Numbered from the stretch's first letter, positions 12,680 to 25,914 are shown. The stretch is DNA of 64,000 nt from Molossus alvarezi (GCA_037176705.1 CM073890.1:100802591-100866590); one strand, 5' to 3'. Translations and numbers: made by a program. The notes: a model not told the origin generated them from the letters alone.

Positions 12680-12908
12680 AATTTTTTAAATTTTTTTTCT
12701 TTATTGATATTAGAGAGAGGGGAGGAAGGGAGAGGGAGAGAAAGAGAGAAATATCAATCAGCGAGAACATCGATTGGCCACATCCTCCATGCATGGCTCC
12801 TACTGGGGATCAGGCCCACAACCTGGGCATGTGCCCTGACAAGGAATCGAACAGGCAACCTCTTGGTGCGTGGATCGACGCTCAACCACTGAGCCACACA
12901 GGCAAGGC
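12680..12908 (-). mobile_element. Ves SINE (aaatcaata-tail subtype)
   Basis: The minus strand shows a head (ttgcctgtgtggctcagtgg near 12908), a B-box-like segment, 'gatccccagtaggagccatg' and a purine-rich plus-strand body ending in a T run. It abuts the right-hand duplication of the LINE-1 tail before it, so the two insertions sit end to end. Confidence 0.9.
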
Positions 12909-14280
12909 TATATATTCTATTTTTTATAACATCAAAAAATGCACAAGCTTCATAGAGAATGAAGACATGATTTTATCCTTTTCCTCCTATTTCTATAATC
13001 TCCATTTCTGTAATGTGAAATAACTACTAAATTATTTAGGAGAAAAATGAGATCCTACGTAGATCTGTTTCTTTAAAAAATAGCTTATATTACAAATGTA
13101 GACATTTATTTATGGACTGGGACATAGTTCTTTTGATGAAGAATATTACTGTGGTCTTAAACAGTAATATTGTGAAAATAATTGCTTTAGTCAAGATACA
13201 AAATATCCATTATTTAGCCCAACTGGCATAAAATTTAAAAGAACATTCTTTAAAGCTATAAAATCATTATTTATCAAGGGAAAATACTTATAGATATCTA
13301 ATGTGTGCTTATTTCTTAAGAAGGAGATAAAAATGAATAATTAATTTAGTATAACAAATGCTGCTGGCACTTATAAATAGTATTACTATTTCCTGATAAG
13401 AAAAAATTATATAAGACTCTGTAATGCCTTAGCTAGCCTGGGACAGAATTGTTCTAAGAAAACCTGCACTGCCCATACTTGACATGGTTATAAAATTCTG
13501 CTATATGTTTCTTGCATATGGGACACATTTGTGCAGTGTAGATAATGCAACTTGCTAGATAATGATGAAGAAGGGGATAAAAAAGATAGCTCTTGAATAA
13601 GCATGCCAATGAAGTGATTCTATTATAAAAGAGTACTCTCATTGAATTGCACGTGAAAGATACAGGATGGCTATGAAAGACAAGACTATATAGCTGGGTG
13701 CATTTGATAAATCAAAGTCAGGGCTGGACTCCAGTGAGAAAAAACCCACACACAGTAATTGCGAATTAGGTGTGTGTGAGTCACTGCTTTCCCCACTTGA
13801 CTAGCTCTTCGTTCGGAAATGAAGCCAGATGAGGAGTAAACCCTAAACTAATGAAAAATAGGCTCATGCTTGTATATGCTACAGAAGCATCCCTTTCCGT
13901 CAACCCTGTGCATAGGCTGTGACCCGTTGCTTAGCAGGGAGCTTCCACTGGAATACAAACACAGGAGGCACCACGATACAGAGAGAACAAAAGTAACAGA
14001 GAAAACAAATGAGGAAACAGGTTGATATGTTAATTATTTTAGTCATTAGATCTGAGCAGTGCATATTTACACTGTCATCCCTGGTTGATTTTGAAATGAG
14101 TAGTTAAAGGTTATGCAGCTTGTACCCTCTAATATTAATGAAGCCTTGAAAAATATTCACACCATACTTTTGTGACACATATATTTAAAATTACATAGAA
14201 GTAGAAATAGGTAATACTATGTATATGTAAATACATAAAATAAAAGAGAACCACCACCACCAACCCCCAACAGAATTATT
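12909..14280. other. Intergenic AT-rich DNA, nothing recognised
   Basis: Only chance open frames (for example minus strand 13454-13642). No repeat recognised with confidence. Confidence 0.55.
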
Positions 14281-14282
14281 CT

Positions 14283-14452
14283 GACCTTTCTACCATGGGA
14301 GGTTACAGTAATAGATGGTCATCCATGAACCAGGAAATGTGTCCTCACCAGACACCTACCAAATCTGCCATTGCCTTGATCTTGGACTTCCCGGCCTCCA
14401 GAGAAATACATTTTTGTTGATTATATGCCAAGAAAAAAAAAAAAAAGGCATT
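14283..14452 (+). repeat. MaLR-like LTR fragment (tentative)
   Basis: The run 'gtcatccatgaaccaggaaa', 'tcaccagacacctacc', 'ccttgatcttggacttcc', 'ggcctccagagaaataca', 'ttgttgattatatgcca' follows a motif order common in old ERVL-MaLR LTRs. It ends in an A run at about 14433-14446. No internal retroviral sequence accompanies it. The class call rests on remembered motif order only. Confidence 0.45.
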
Positions 14453-15460
14453 TAAAATAACAAATGGAATAATATTAATTTCATTGCATAATTATCAATT
14501 AGAAAAATCTGAACTATTATTATATTGTTAATTTTTACAACTTTGTTAATCACTGTACATAAAAAATGTATATATTCAAATATTTGATATATATGACACG
14601 TGACAATTTGAAAGGGTTAGATAAATTTGAATATCTAAAGGACAAATATATATATGTATATATGTATAATTACTAATTGTCTCTAGCAATTTAAATAATA
14701 ACTGGTATTATTCACCTATAAAGAAAGTTTAAGATGTGTTCCCACCTATGATTTTTACAATATAATTATGTAGACATAACTAATGTACATAAATAGTTAA
14801 AGAAAAAGTGGCATTATATACTGATTCAAGCAGCTAGGGAATATTTGAATATACAAAAACATGCTAGGCACATGGATTCCACAATTTTTTAAAGGGTATA
14901 GAACAGTGTGGAGTCCACTGAGTGAGGACTTTAAGAGTTACCGGAAATGGGATGCCTACAAAGAAGAATCAAAAGTAGGGTTAGAATGAAATCAAATAGA
15001 GATAGTGATATTATTATTGACAGACTAATATATATGCTATAATTAAAATTATTTGCATACAAGCAGATTTTTTAAAGTGTATTAAACAAAATAGCAGTTT
15101 ATTTTCCTGTAGATCCATGTATATGATCTATACACACAGATGTACGTATGTTTGAAGTAGCAGACATTTCATGGCTGGAATGGAAGGCCCTGTGTGAATG
15201 TTGTTAGGCCTTAGAGTCCTGGCTACCACTGCAGACCCCTCAGCATGCTGCTCCCGTTCCCAGTCACCAACCACCCAGCATGGCTGCTGGGCCAGGAGTC
15301 CTCAGGTTAGATGCATGAGACACATGAGAAATACTGCCTCCTACCTTTGGGACATGGTTCTTGGAATTACAACACAGTATTTTACTTCAGTTGTATTCAG
15401 AGTTCAATAACATGACCCAGGTAGCTTCAAGAGAATTTTGGACATGCGGTTATGTACGGG
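14453..15460. other. Intergenic AT-rich DNA
   Basis: TA-rich tracts occur near 14640-14670. A short GC-balanced block lies at 15185-15360 with no recognisable coding content. No gene supported. Confidence 0.5.
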
Positions 15461-15464
15461 CAGA

Positions 15465-15890
15465 TAGTGTTTTAGTACTAAGTACAGTAGATTCTGGTTA
15501 TGTTAGTTATATTCCATAAATCAACAGAAACCCTGAAGTAGTAAATGCAGAACCATTGCTCCTCAGGAAGAATCGGGGTTGGGTTCCGGGGAGTGTCTGG
15601 TCCCAACATTGTCACCAAGCCTATCAACGTGTTTATGTGTTTCCACTTAAAGACACCTTTCGTATATACTGTTGACGCATTACCACTGACCTGATAGACA
15701 AGCTCGGTGTAACTTAGGCCTCAAGGGGCACATCTAACAGCCGTGTCGTCTGTAGGCCCGTCTCAGCCTTCCCACACAGAGCGATAGCACTGTGCTGAGG
15801 GGGCATTTCAAACAGTGAAATCACACCAAAAAGTACAGAAATGCAAAAAACATAGCACTAAACAGACCACAAGCAGGGCTCTTGTTTACA
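15465..15890 (+). repeat. Ancient mammalian interspersed repeat, probably a DNA-transposon fossil
   Basis: The block order 'gttatattccataaatcaac', 'cagaaccattgctcctcagg', 'gtgtctggtcccaacattgt', 'cacttaaagacacctttcgt', 'gcgatagcactgtgctgagg' follows a widespread old mammalian repeat I recall but cannot name safely. No terminal inverted repeats or transposase frame remain. Confidence 0.35.
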
Positions 15891-16317
15891 GAGAGGAGAA
15901 GTTTTTGTGCCTAAAAATATGCCATAGGAACTTAACTCTTGTTTGTATCAATCAGCCTATGGTAACATTGGTTCACTATACATCCTTTTGTAAAGTCACA
16001 GTGGACAAGAACCTATTGATGAACTTCAGTGAGGACTTCCTATATTACCATTTTGCAATGTTAGCCAAATTATCTTAAGCCAAATAATCTCATCCTCTAT
16101 ATTTATGAAAAATAAGGATAGGGGTTTTATAAGCAAATTATGGGGTAGCCTGTACAGGAAAGGGGAAAATGATTGAAAACAACAGAGTATCATATAGATC
16201 GATGCAAGGAAACTGAATAAACCAGAGATTATTCCTTTTGCCAAAAATGTCATATTTAGAGATTGCATACAAAACCACACACACAAATATGATGATACTT
16301 GGTGGATAACTATGGTG

Positions 16318-16318
<1 letters not shown>
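15891..16318. other. Intergenic DNA, nothing recognised
   Basis: Short open frames only, mainly on the minus strand running into the CA repeat. Confidence 0.5.

Positions 16319-16350
<32 letters not shown>
16319..16350. repeat. (CA)n microsatellite, about 16 units
   Basis: An uninterrupted run of CA dinucleotides. It makes two minus-strand frames that read as valine-cysteine runs; these are not proteins. Confidence 0.98.
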
Positions 16351-16353
<3 letters not shown>

Positions 16354-16574
16354 ATAATGCTTCATTCTGTGTGTTTACAGTAATCAATTTTCTGCACAAC
16401 AGGGGGAAATTTATTAGTATGAAAGTTTTCTCAACAATTTATTAAATGATATACATCGCTTTAAGGTAGAAAAGTCAATTACTTGTACATTCTGTTAAAT
16501 TTTTCCTCTTTTTTTTTTCCCCAGACACTCTTAGTTCACTATGAGGGAATGTTAGCACAACTTTAGCCTCTTCA

Positions 16575-16695
16575 CTCTTCAAGCCAGGAAACTAAGATCC
16601 AGAGCTAGAAGAAACTTTGCTACTCAGAATCCAGCTAATGACATAGAAAATCTTGAATTTAAATGCAGGCCTACCTCTAATGATTTTAGGTCCTA
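16575..16695 (-). repeat. MIR-like ancient SINE, minus strand
   Basis: Motif order 'aggaaactaagatccagagc', 'aatccagctaatgacataga', 'gaatttaaatgcaggcctac' matches inverted MIR ('gaggaaactgaggcccagag', 'cagctagtaag', 'gatttgaacccaggtctgtc'). Diverged copy with indistinct ends. Confidence 0.65.
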
Positions 16696-18790
16696 GCAAA
16701 GGTATACCTAGAGATTTCCAGTTCACAACATGCCCATCTTTCCTTCGCACCCCCGGCATCATCCTGCTCTCTGACTGGTTTCCTGAGCACATATTTGGAC
16801 AAGAAAATCCACCTGACTAGGCTCCATACACAGCCCTCCCTGGAATGACCTCTGTGGTCTTCCGTAGGCCCAGGAGCGTGCACACAAATGAGGCTCTCGC
16901 AGAGAAGACAGAGATCCAGGCTTGGCCCGTTGGGCAGTGGATTCCAAGGTCTCAGATCATGGTTTGGAAGAGAGGTGCAGGTCTGTGTGAGTGGATTCCC
17001 TCAGTGCAGTGGCTGACAGGTCATGTCCGGCATTGCTGAAGCCCTGGTCCAAGAATCAAGGCCTTTTGCCCAAGTCACAAGACAGAGCTGCCTCAGTGTC
17101 CTACCTCACGTCCAATGTCCTTTCACATCCTTCCAGCTTCATTATAAAATCCTGTACCTTTTTACATTTGCCTTCTTTCTTCATTTCGATGTAGGAGACG
17201 TAAACGTATTTGTAGACTCTGCTCCTTACCGTTTTCTAAATGGGTATTTCATCTTTTATTGAATCTCTGTCTCATTGTAATATTTCTTTTTCTTTAGGGT
17301 GATACAATCTTACATCGATCACAGAATATGTAATGTGCTTCCAATATCAAGTGAAACAATCAATATATTTGTATGAAAATTAAATGCTTTATTTAATAAT
17401 ACATGAAAAGTTAAGACAAAAAGAGTTGTAAAAATAGGTACAATAAATCATGAGCTCACATATTTTAGAAAGCTTATAAATGAATAATAAAACAATTGAA
17501 TACAAAAAAATATATTAATAGTAAAATATGGAATAATATATATAAATGCTTGAAAATTTTAAGCTGTATTCTGGCTTACTAATGATAAAAAAAAAAAAAT
17601 GAAAGAGAGAGGGGAAGGGAGGAGGAAAGACATATTTATTCCTTTTAAACTGATATATTTCCAAACTACAGTAATGTACAATGCTAGTAAGTGAAATTGG
17701 CATTGATAGGTACTAGAAATATAACTTGCTATAACCTTTCTAGAAATCAACTCACAAATAGGAGTTAGTTTATGGCCACTTCACTCACTCCATGTGTAGA
17801 AGTCTAACTTAAGCATTTAAGTATAATTTTTGAAAAATACAATATATGATCAAGAAAACTGTGAAAACACCCAAATACTCTACACTAGGAAAATGGTGAC
17901 TCAATTGTGGCATCTACATAAAACCAGAGCATCTCCCCCAAAATAAAAGTTTCAACCCACCCAATTTTTTCATCTTGAAAGGAGATTGATCTTTGGTCAT
18001 ACATTATGGGAGATCATTGAACACTGAAATTTTAAACTTAAATTTTTATAATATTCAGAAAAGGGAAATGACCTGCAGTGCTTCCTGAACTCCTCCCAAC
18101 ATAAACGCACAGCCCAGTTCAGACACCATTTCTCCATCCAAGCTGTAGCCCTCAATTAAGCCAGAGTTTTTCAAAAGTGTCCTCTGCGTGTGTGAGTATT
18201 CTGAGTGCACTATTCTTTTACTGGGGTCATAGCCCACAGCAGTCTCTAACAGAGTCTCTCACGCCCCTGGTATTTGCTATAAGTTCACAGCTATTCTCTT
18301 GGATGGAGACTTTTCACTCTGCAGTCAAGTCTCTAGCCGAAGCAGGTGTTTTGAATTAAAAACCCTGGCAGGCTCCCTTTTGTAGATACATGTAGCATCT
18401 TTTCTTTGCCTAAATGCAGTTGAAGTTTGCTTCAGGGCAGCTCTCCCTCTCCCTGTCTGTCACTTTAGGCAACCCCAAGTGTCACATTCTTTGAAAAGCC
18501 TCTCACCTGCCCCTCCGCAGGTCCTGAGTCCAGGAAGCACACAGCACAGAAAATAATGTTCTTCACAGGAATCTTTATTCCATCTCTTTGAAGTAGTGGT
18601 AGATTATTACTGGCTGATCCAGTTTTTTTAAATCTCCTAGTACGTCTTGATATGTGGTCTACCACCTCTTTAGTACAGTGTATGGGGCACTTGACCCGAT
18701 ATAATATTAATAATATTACTTTTAGCCCATGGGGACTTAGCAGAGCCAGGACATTTCAAAATGGGTGGTTAATGATTGCTTCTGATCTAG
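16696..18790. other. Intergenic DNA, nothing recognised
   Basis: Several short overlapping frames occur at 16690-17260 in a mid-GC stretch, without domain signal or splice context. An A run lies near 17587-17600. No gene supported. Confidence 0.5.
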
Positions 18791-18793
18791 TTT

Positions 18794-19005
18794 TTTTTTT
18801 TTTTTTTTTTTTTTCTTTATTGATTTTAGGGATAGGGAGAGAGAGATAGAAACATCCATGAGAGAGAACATTGATTGGCTGTGTCCTGCATACCCCCTAC
18901 TGGGGACCCGGCCCACAAGCTGGGCATGTGCCCTGACTGGGAATCCAACCGGCGACCTCTTGATGCATGGGTCAATGCTCAACCACTGAGCCACACTGAC
19001 CGGAC
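18794..19005 (-). mobile_element. Ves SINE (aaatcaata-tail subtype)
   Basis: The minus strand reads from head 'ggtccggtcagtgtggctca' to a purine-rich plus-strand body and a long T run at about 18791-18813. Flanks ctgatctagttt (18782-18793) and ctgatccagttt (19006-19017) are a 12-bp duplication with one difference. Confidence 0.95.
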
Positions 19006-19017
19006 CTGATCCAGTTT

Positions 19018-21734
19018 CTAAACTTTTTGATGTATTATACATGATGTTCTCTCACCTGTTCAGTATGTAGAGATACTTGAAAAGCAGTCATATTGCCTTT
19101 TGAGGCCTCTGTTGAAACAAAGGCACTTAGAGCTTTTCACTGAATTACTGCTGGATGATCCAGGTTTCAAATCTCTTACGGTGCTCTAAAATCTCAGAAA
19201 GCCCTTCACGTGTTTTTAATTATTTCTTTAAACGATTGAGAAACTTATTACAATGTCATTTTGCTCTTGGCCTCTGTAAAACAAAAACAAAATCTGTCCC
19301 ATTTTCACATCATTTTTTTATGCTGTGTATTTGCGATTGTGGGTACTAACGTGAAATGAGGCCTATAGATGGTCAATGTAAGAAATATTCAAACCTCTGA
19401 AGAGTTTTTGTGAGCGTATTGGAACCAAAACTGTCACCATTTCTGGGAAGAAAAATCTCACCAGATTGAGATAATGCTCCAGAGAAGGGCACTTTTGTAC
19501 CTTGTTTTACACTTTACAGTCAGAAGAGAAGACGCAGGTGAGTTACATGAAATCCACTGGTAATAGATTAGGGAGTCGGGAGAAAGCAAAACAGGGAAGC
19601 CTCTGGGATTAGAACAATAGTAAAATGATAGACACGTACATCTTCTACACAGGTGGATGCAGGATAGCTAGCCAACAGTTAACTCAATATCAATGAGGGG
19701 ATTTGTGGTCTCCACGGAGTGGGGCCTGTGCTTTGAGAAAAAGAAAAATTACTTTGATACTCCAAAGATATGTTATTGTACATGCAAAAAGGCAATAGAC
19801 AGTTAAGTTAAAGCTTAACCTTTGTCAGAGAAGACGCCAGCCTAGGACATGACTACCTGCCATAAACTGCTTTTAATTAAAAAGTTTTCATTTCCGAGGG
19901 TTACTTTAGGTCTTTGAGTTTGCGAGGCCACCAGGCAGGCCTGCCCTGAGCTCGTCAGGTTAGTGTGTGGCCCCTTTTCGTCTACAAGATACGTAAATAT
20001 ATACTTATATACGTACATAAACATAATTATATACAGACTGAAGAGCGTGGAGGACCGTAAATGGTGCCAGAGCTCCTATAGTCCAGACCAAGCAGGTTGT
20101 AGATCTTCACCTTCTGTCCTAGAAGACTGAATCACATGTTTTATCCAGAGGTGCATTATCCATCCATGTCAAGAACACGATTAAGACAAAAATCCATGGG
20201 TTCCCGGCCTGACATCTTTGTTTCCATCTGTCAGCATACAAGATGTCCCATTGCTCTAAGAGTTCTCTAACATCACATTTCACCGGCGGATTCTACTTTA
20301 TTGTCACTGGCTAAGCCTTCAGCCCTCTCTCCCCTTGACGTTCTCCGTCACTGAGCACCAGAATTGCAGAATTCCCTGTATTCTTAACTTTATTAGTTTG
20401 CACTAATAATGACATAAACTGAACTCAGGGTCTCTCTCTCTGGGGAACTTACAACACTCCTTCCTGCAAAACTGTCTTGAGCAATGGTTTATTCTCTACT
20501 TCTCTCTGCTCTCAGGATCCAGAGGTGGAGGCTGATATTCTCTTTTTCAAGACCATTTTGCTCTTCAAGTATTCTCTATTTTACTGTTTTCATCACTTCT
20601 ATTTTCCCTTGAGCTCTTTGGCACCTGGTTCAAAATTGCCGCCTCTACCCCCAGGTGCTATTACATCACTCTGAGTGGATGTAGATGCCCACAGAGAAAT
20701 TCCAGAAAAATGACCAAATTCTTAGTTTGATGATTTTTTATGTCCAGTCACCTTTTGGACTTTTACTCAGCAATCACTTCCACAGTTTCAATTTTGAACT
20801 TCTCATGTCCCATAGTTTAAGAATTCCAACTCTAGGTATCACTCATTCAGTGATTCCCAGCTGTGACCACAGCCCCATTTATTGTCCAGCTGCTTGGTCA
20901 GAAACCCTTGGTCAGCATCTGAGACCTCTATAAATTTTTTTCCATCTACCTATTTTTTTTTAACTTAACATTGTCCAGCTTGGGTTATATGGTACATGAT
21001 TTCAAGGATATTTTTGCTACAAATATTCTAAACTCTCTGTTATTCTTATTGAGCCTGTTGAGCCAGACAGCAGCCTTGAGTGCCCTACCCTATCATCATG
21101 CTGCATGCCCTTAGCCCGGCAACTGAGCAGTGCTAGGTAATTTCACACATGACCTCCTAGTAGCCTCTCAAATGTATTATCCTCACCACAGACAGCACTT
21201 GGGACCACCCATCTAGCTCACTCTCCACAAAATGTTTTCATCTCCTCTCTTCAACTGTTGATACCTGCACATCTCCTTCACTCTAACATGTTTTTGCCAT
21301 TTACTTATGAAAGAAAACAAAAATTATAAGATTAAGCTACAAATATTTTAATACTACAAAATATAAACATATTCACATCTCCAATATCATCTTTCCTGAG
21401 GTCAATTCCCTTATCTATGCATTAGAATTCACATGTTTTTGTGTCTTCAGTGAACTTTGATTACTGATTTCCCCTTATTTGTCTTGTGTATTCAATCTTT
21501 AATTCTCAACAAAAAAAATCCACCATTGTTTTTTGTTAACTTTATGTTTTAATCAAAATGGTAAATACGTTGAACAGCAATATTCCTTTTCCTATCTGCC
21601 TACAGGATGGGAAAAACTCAAGAGATGCAAATTCACATGTTGGAAACTACCTTGGTCTCTAAACTAACCAGTTAAACATAGCCACTCACTTGCCGTCAAA
21701 TGGTTGGTGAAGTGGACAAGAAATAAACTCTCTT
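19018..21734. other. Intergenic DNA, nothing firmly recognised
   Basis: The stretch 20300-21300 is pyrimidine-rich on the plus strand and could be an old degraded LINE fragment, but no diagnostic motif was found. Open frames here are short. Confidence 0.45.
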
Positions 21735-21753
21735 GTTGTTGTTGTTGTTGTTT
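21735..21753. repeat. (TTG)n short tandem repeat
   Basis: About six TTG units in a row within AT-rich intergenic sequence. Confidence 0.9.
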
Positions 21754-22792
21754 TGATATTGTGATTGATCACTTACGATGTACAACAGCTAGCATTATTT
21801 TCACTAAAATACAAGTTACCTTGAAGTACTAGTATGATTATGTGTACAAAACACATCAATACAGTCAATAAATAATAAATATAGTCAAGATTCATTTATA
21901 TACATATAATATTTACAATAATTGAGAGAAAATAAGTGTTAATTATTGCTATGGAGACATGTTATGTTACTTCCTTTAAAGATGTGTAACTATGAAATAT
22001 AAGTGCTTCTAAATGTGAAAAGTAAAAGGGAATTTAGTTGACAACCTCTATTCATTTTGTAAAATGTGATTTTCTTAATCAACTTGGACTTCCACCATCG
22101 AATGCCCATCCATCTTTCCTTTTCATATCTGTTAATGCTATTACTGCTTAAGGTAAACCAAACAAAACCACATTTATTAGAACTATAATAAAATATCTTA
22201 CTGAGTGTAATTTAGTCTGATTTATAAATATTTCAAATATTACTGTAAGCATTTTCTCAGTGCAGTTCAAGGAACATAACGTAACCTTTATGATTTAGTT
22301 TCCATATGACTTACATTGTATTATAAATATAGTTTATTTCTTTTCAGATTCGTTGAGAAATAATTAATAATGTAATTAAATATATTTAGAGCATGTGATG
22401 TCAGGGTCTAATATACAATGTGAAATGATTACCACAACCAAGTTAATTAAACATCTATTTCTTCATTTACTTAACTCTTATTTTGAATATGTGGTAAGAA
22501 CACTTAAAAATCTATTCTCAAAATTTCAGCTGGGTAGTAGTATATTATTAACTATAGCCACCATGTTCTACATCATGTCCTAAGAACTTATTTTATATAT
22601 AACTTAAAATTTGTACATTTTGGCCTATTATCGTCCCATATCATTTGCCCCCTGCCTGTGGCAGACACATTTTTACTCTGTTTCTATGGGATTAGCTTTT
22701 ATTTTATTTTGTAGCTAAATGTTAGAATTCTGAATCCATTCTCCTTGTTCAAGTAACAAGGTTCTTCAACCCGTATCTCCTTAATGTATTTT
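21754..22792. other. Intergenic AT-rich DNA, nothing recognised
   Basis: One 62-codon frame at 22395-22583, plus strand, shows no family signal. No repeat recognised. Confidence 0.5.
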
Positions 22793-22799
22793 CCAATGT

Positions 22800-22992
22800 A
22801 TTTTTTTTATTGATTTTTTTAGAGATAGAGGAAGTGAGAGGGGAGAGAGAGGGAAACATCAATTGGCCGCCTTCTGCATGCCCCCAACTGGGGATCAGGC
22901 CCACAACCTATACATATGTCCTGACTGGGAATCGAACCGGTAACCTCTTGGTGCATAGGTCAACACTCAACCACTAAGCCACACTGGCCGGA
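22800..22992 (-). mobile_element. Ves SINE (aaatcaata-tail subtype)
   Basis: The minus strand reads from head 'ggtccggccagtgtggctta' through 'gatccccagttgggggcatg' to a purine-rich plus-strand body and T run. Flanked by the 7-bp duplication ccaatgt at 22793-22799 and 22993-22999. Confidence 0.93.
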
Positions 22993-22999
22993 CCAATGT

Positions 23000-23573
23000 T
23001 GTAATTATTGAGTACTTATTATATAAAATTGTTCACTTATTTACTTATATCATTGTTCTTAATGTTTTGGAGTTAAGACAACTCCAGAAAAGGGATATAT
23101 GTTTTTATCATGAGCACTGTATTAATTGTTATTATTATTTTACATAAGAGGAAGGAGAGGCAGAGAAGGCTAACCTCTAGTACTATACTCTGCAAAAAAT
23201 ACCTATATATAAAACATAGTAGCCTGTTTTAAGAATATATTTTATTTGCTATTAGAATAATGAAACAAATAAAACAGCATAAAAACAAAACAAAAAACAG
23301 CAATGAAATATATAAAATCCAACTCATTTATCTCCATAATAATGAGCAATCCTGATGTTTTTCAAGTGCATTGATATTATAGAAAATCAAAATTAAAATA
23401 TAGAAAAGAATATTTTCATTAAAGTTGACAGATTATGATACAAAATAGAGATCAACTCAACTTCTATTTAAATACCAGTGTCCAGCATTAGTGAAAACCT
23501 GTTCGTACATTATTAGAGTATATTTTCATTGTAATTTTTGGAATATATATTTTTCATTCTTTTCTCTTAAAAT
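23000..23573. other. Intergenic AT-rich DNA, nothing recognised
   Basis: No open frame of note and no recognised repeat. Confidence 0.5.
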
Positions 23574-23584
23574 GATTCCATCTT

Positions 23585-23783
23585 GCCCAGCTGGTGTGGC
23601 TCAGTGGTTGAATATCATCCCATGCACCAAGAGATTCCCAGTTAGGGCGTAAGCCCAGATTGTGGGCTCGATCTCCAGTGGGGGGCATGCAGGAGGCAGC
23701 CAATCTGTATTTCTCTCTCATGAATGTTTCTATCGCTCTTTCTCCCTTCCTCTCTCTCTAAAAGTCAATAAAAATAAAAAAAG
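23585..23783 (+). mobile_element. Ves SINE (aaatcaata-tail subtype)
   Basis: Head 'gcccagctggtgtggctcag', body 'gatctccagtggggggcatg', tail 'aaaagtcaataaaaataaa'. Flanks gattccatctt (23574-23584) and gatttcatctt (23784-23794) are an 11-bp duplication with one difference. Confidence 0.95.
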
Positions 23784-23794
23784 ATTTCATCTTT

Positions 23795-25242
23795 ATATAT
23801 ATTTTGAAGCCATTTCATCAGAATTGTTTGTCTCTACTGTTGCTCCTGGATTTAATTTTGCATGAAGCAACATTTTCACCGTTGGCAAGCACTTACAGGA
23901 AATCTTTCCTTTGAAATTACATTTTGTGAATGTTCATTCTTTAAAAAAAATGATTCAATAAACAGTATTATCTCTCCACCTACATCAACATAAATAATGA
24001 GTATCTGGCTAAATGACATGTTCAGAAAGTCATGCTGGTTGAACATCAATATTTGAAAATGACCTAAGAAAATAATTACAACCTGCTTTTAGCATTGAGG
24101 CAGAACCTGTTATTTTAAAGGGTTTTGTTATGTCTTCTATTTTGCTATCAATATTTATATGTTGTTTTCTGCTTGAATTCTTTCTCTATTTCTTGGTTAT
24201 TTGGAACCATCTATTCCTCACTTGTTATTGTCCAAAACTGAGACGCTTATTTGATTAATTTATAAGACACAAAGACATAATTTGTTCATAATAGTAAATA
24301 AAATAACAAGAGTATCATTTTAGTTATCATCGTAGCCAAATAGACTTCTGAAAGTAGCAATCAGAAACTTGGAAAGATCTGTAGTGAAGATTAGGAATTT
24401 CTGAGTTAAGTAACTAATATGATAATGGTTGAAAATCATTTGCATATCTTAGTAATCACTTTACAATAAAATTATGGTTCAGTGGAACATTTGTTCTTGC
24501 TTTAGTTTACCTTTTATTTGGAGAGTCTAAAAATACTTAACTTTATGTAGATTACAAAAATATGTAAAAAGAGAGAGAGTGTATGTTACACAATGTTGAA
24601 ATCAAAATTCAAAATTGAAGTGGTAGCTATTTCTTCCTATATTTACCTCTGAGTACCCTCTTTTAATAAATATTGTTAAGGAAATGACAGCAGAAGACAT
24701 TGACATAAAAGCAGGGTTGCCATATTGACTGCAAAAAACGTATTGCCACTCTTACAGCAGATTTCAAGGTTGAGATATAAAGACAAATCGGACAAAAATA
24801 GATAGACAAACTATTTTTTTTTATTTGAGAGCCATTATCAAAAAATAGGATGACTGTCTATGGAAATATTTAAAACTTCATAAGACAGCATGGCTTTTGA
24901 AAAAGTGTGATGCAATTTAATAAACTTAAAAATATAAGTAAATTTAATATGCAGGATATATAATGTTGAATCAGATGAAACAACCATTACTTAATTAATT
25001 AAATGTACATAAACAGTGATTCAACCTAACCTTATAAATATTAATAGTTTACAAATATACCACAAAAATGTGAGCATTTTTTTCACTGGAGGTAAAATTG
25101 CAGTATATACTATAATTTAAAAAACAATTAATCATTAACAATATTTATGTTTACTTGATATGACTGGACCCTATAATGAAGAATTGTTGGATCTATAAAG
25201 GGCAAGGGACATATCCTTCATCCACAGATAAATTCATTGATC
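23795..25242. other. Intergenic AT-rich DNA, nothing recognised
   Basis: Very AT-rich, no open frame above background and no repeat assigned. Confidence 0.5.
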
Positions 25243-25285
25243 ATTAAAATTATATAAACCTATATGCATAAATGATTCAAAGTAA
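25243..25285 (+). repeat. Outlying plus-strand copy of the inverted-cluster segment
   Basis: The 22-bp start here differs by one base from the direct copy near 26133-26154; a looser 'gattcaaag' match follows. It is also an inverted match to 25570-25612 on the far side of the MITE. The shared string is AT-rich, so chance or a small local duplication both remain possible. Confidence 0.5.
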
Positions 25286-25434
25286 AATATTGCTACAGGA
25301 TTACAAATAAATACTTCAATATTTTAAAGTTAGAGACCTAATGCTAATTTCAACAAATTTAAATTTATAATAAATATAGAAAAAAAATACATTGCCCTGA
25401 TGAATACACCTTTGTGCACAATTTTATGTATATA

Positions 25435-25562
25435 CAGGGTGGGGCAAAAGTAGGCTTACAGTTGTGAGTACACAAAACAGAGTTTATTCCTGTATTATTA
25501 TTTATTAATTACTGTATTATTTTCCATACAACCAACTGTAAACCTGCTTTTGCCCCACCCTG
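25435..25562. mobile_element. Mariner-type MITE, 128 bp
   Basis: The ends are 30-bp terminal inverted repeats, left 'cagggtggggcaaaagtagg' onward and right its complement 'cctgcttttgccccaccctg', with two differences. TA dinucleotides at 25433-25434 and 25563-25564 fit the target duplication of Tc1/mariner elements. The interior is AT-rich with no transposase frame, so it is non-autonomous. Assignment rests on the TA target and end structure; the exact family was not checked. Confidence 0.9.
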
Positions 25563-25569
25563 TATATAG

Positions 25570-25702
25570 ATTTTCTTTGAAATGCATATAGATTTATATA
25601 ATTTTAGATTTGGGGGCAAGTGATATCTTATAAATTGGCTCATTTATTTCTTGAATTAACTTATTCCATTTTACTGACAAAAGAAGGAGTTAAAATTGGA
25701 AT
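25570..25702 (-). repeat. Inverted copy (arm A) of 26030-26170
   Basis: Read on the minus strand this matches 26030-26170 at roughly 85 percent by eye, with small indels. Shared blocks include 'tggctcatttatttcttgaa' and 'gaaggagttaaaattggaat'. It contains an inverted piece of the MIR 3' half, so the duplication arose after that MIR inserted. It starts a few bases after the MITE. Confidence 0.85.
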
Positions 25703-25914
25703 ACACACACATAGCCACATAGTAATATATGAGAAATTCTTAATATTTTAAAAATAATTTTATTTATATTAATGTAAAGAATATAAAAAAAGAACTTTCT
25801 TTAATTTGAAGTCTTTTTACAATATTGCAGATTTCTGATAATTGTTAGGCAATGTAACAAGAAAAAAAAAGATTATTAATATATCTCTGTAAAGGATATT
25901 GAATGATGGGGAAG

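Noticed and set aside
16026..16349. Minus-strand frame opening with a Val-Cys run
   Set aside because: The run is the translated CA microsatellite.
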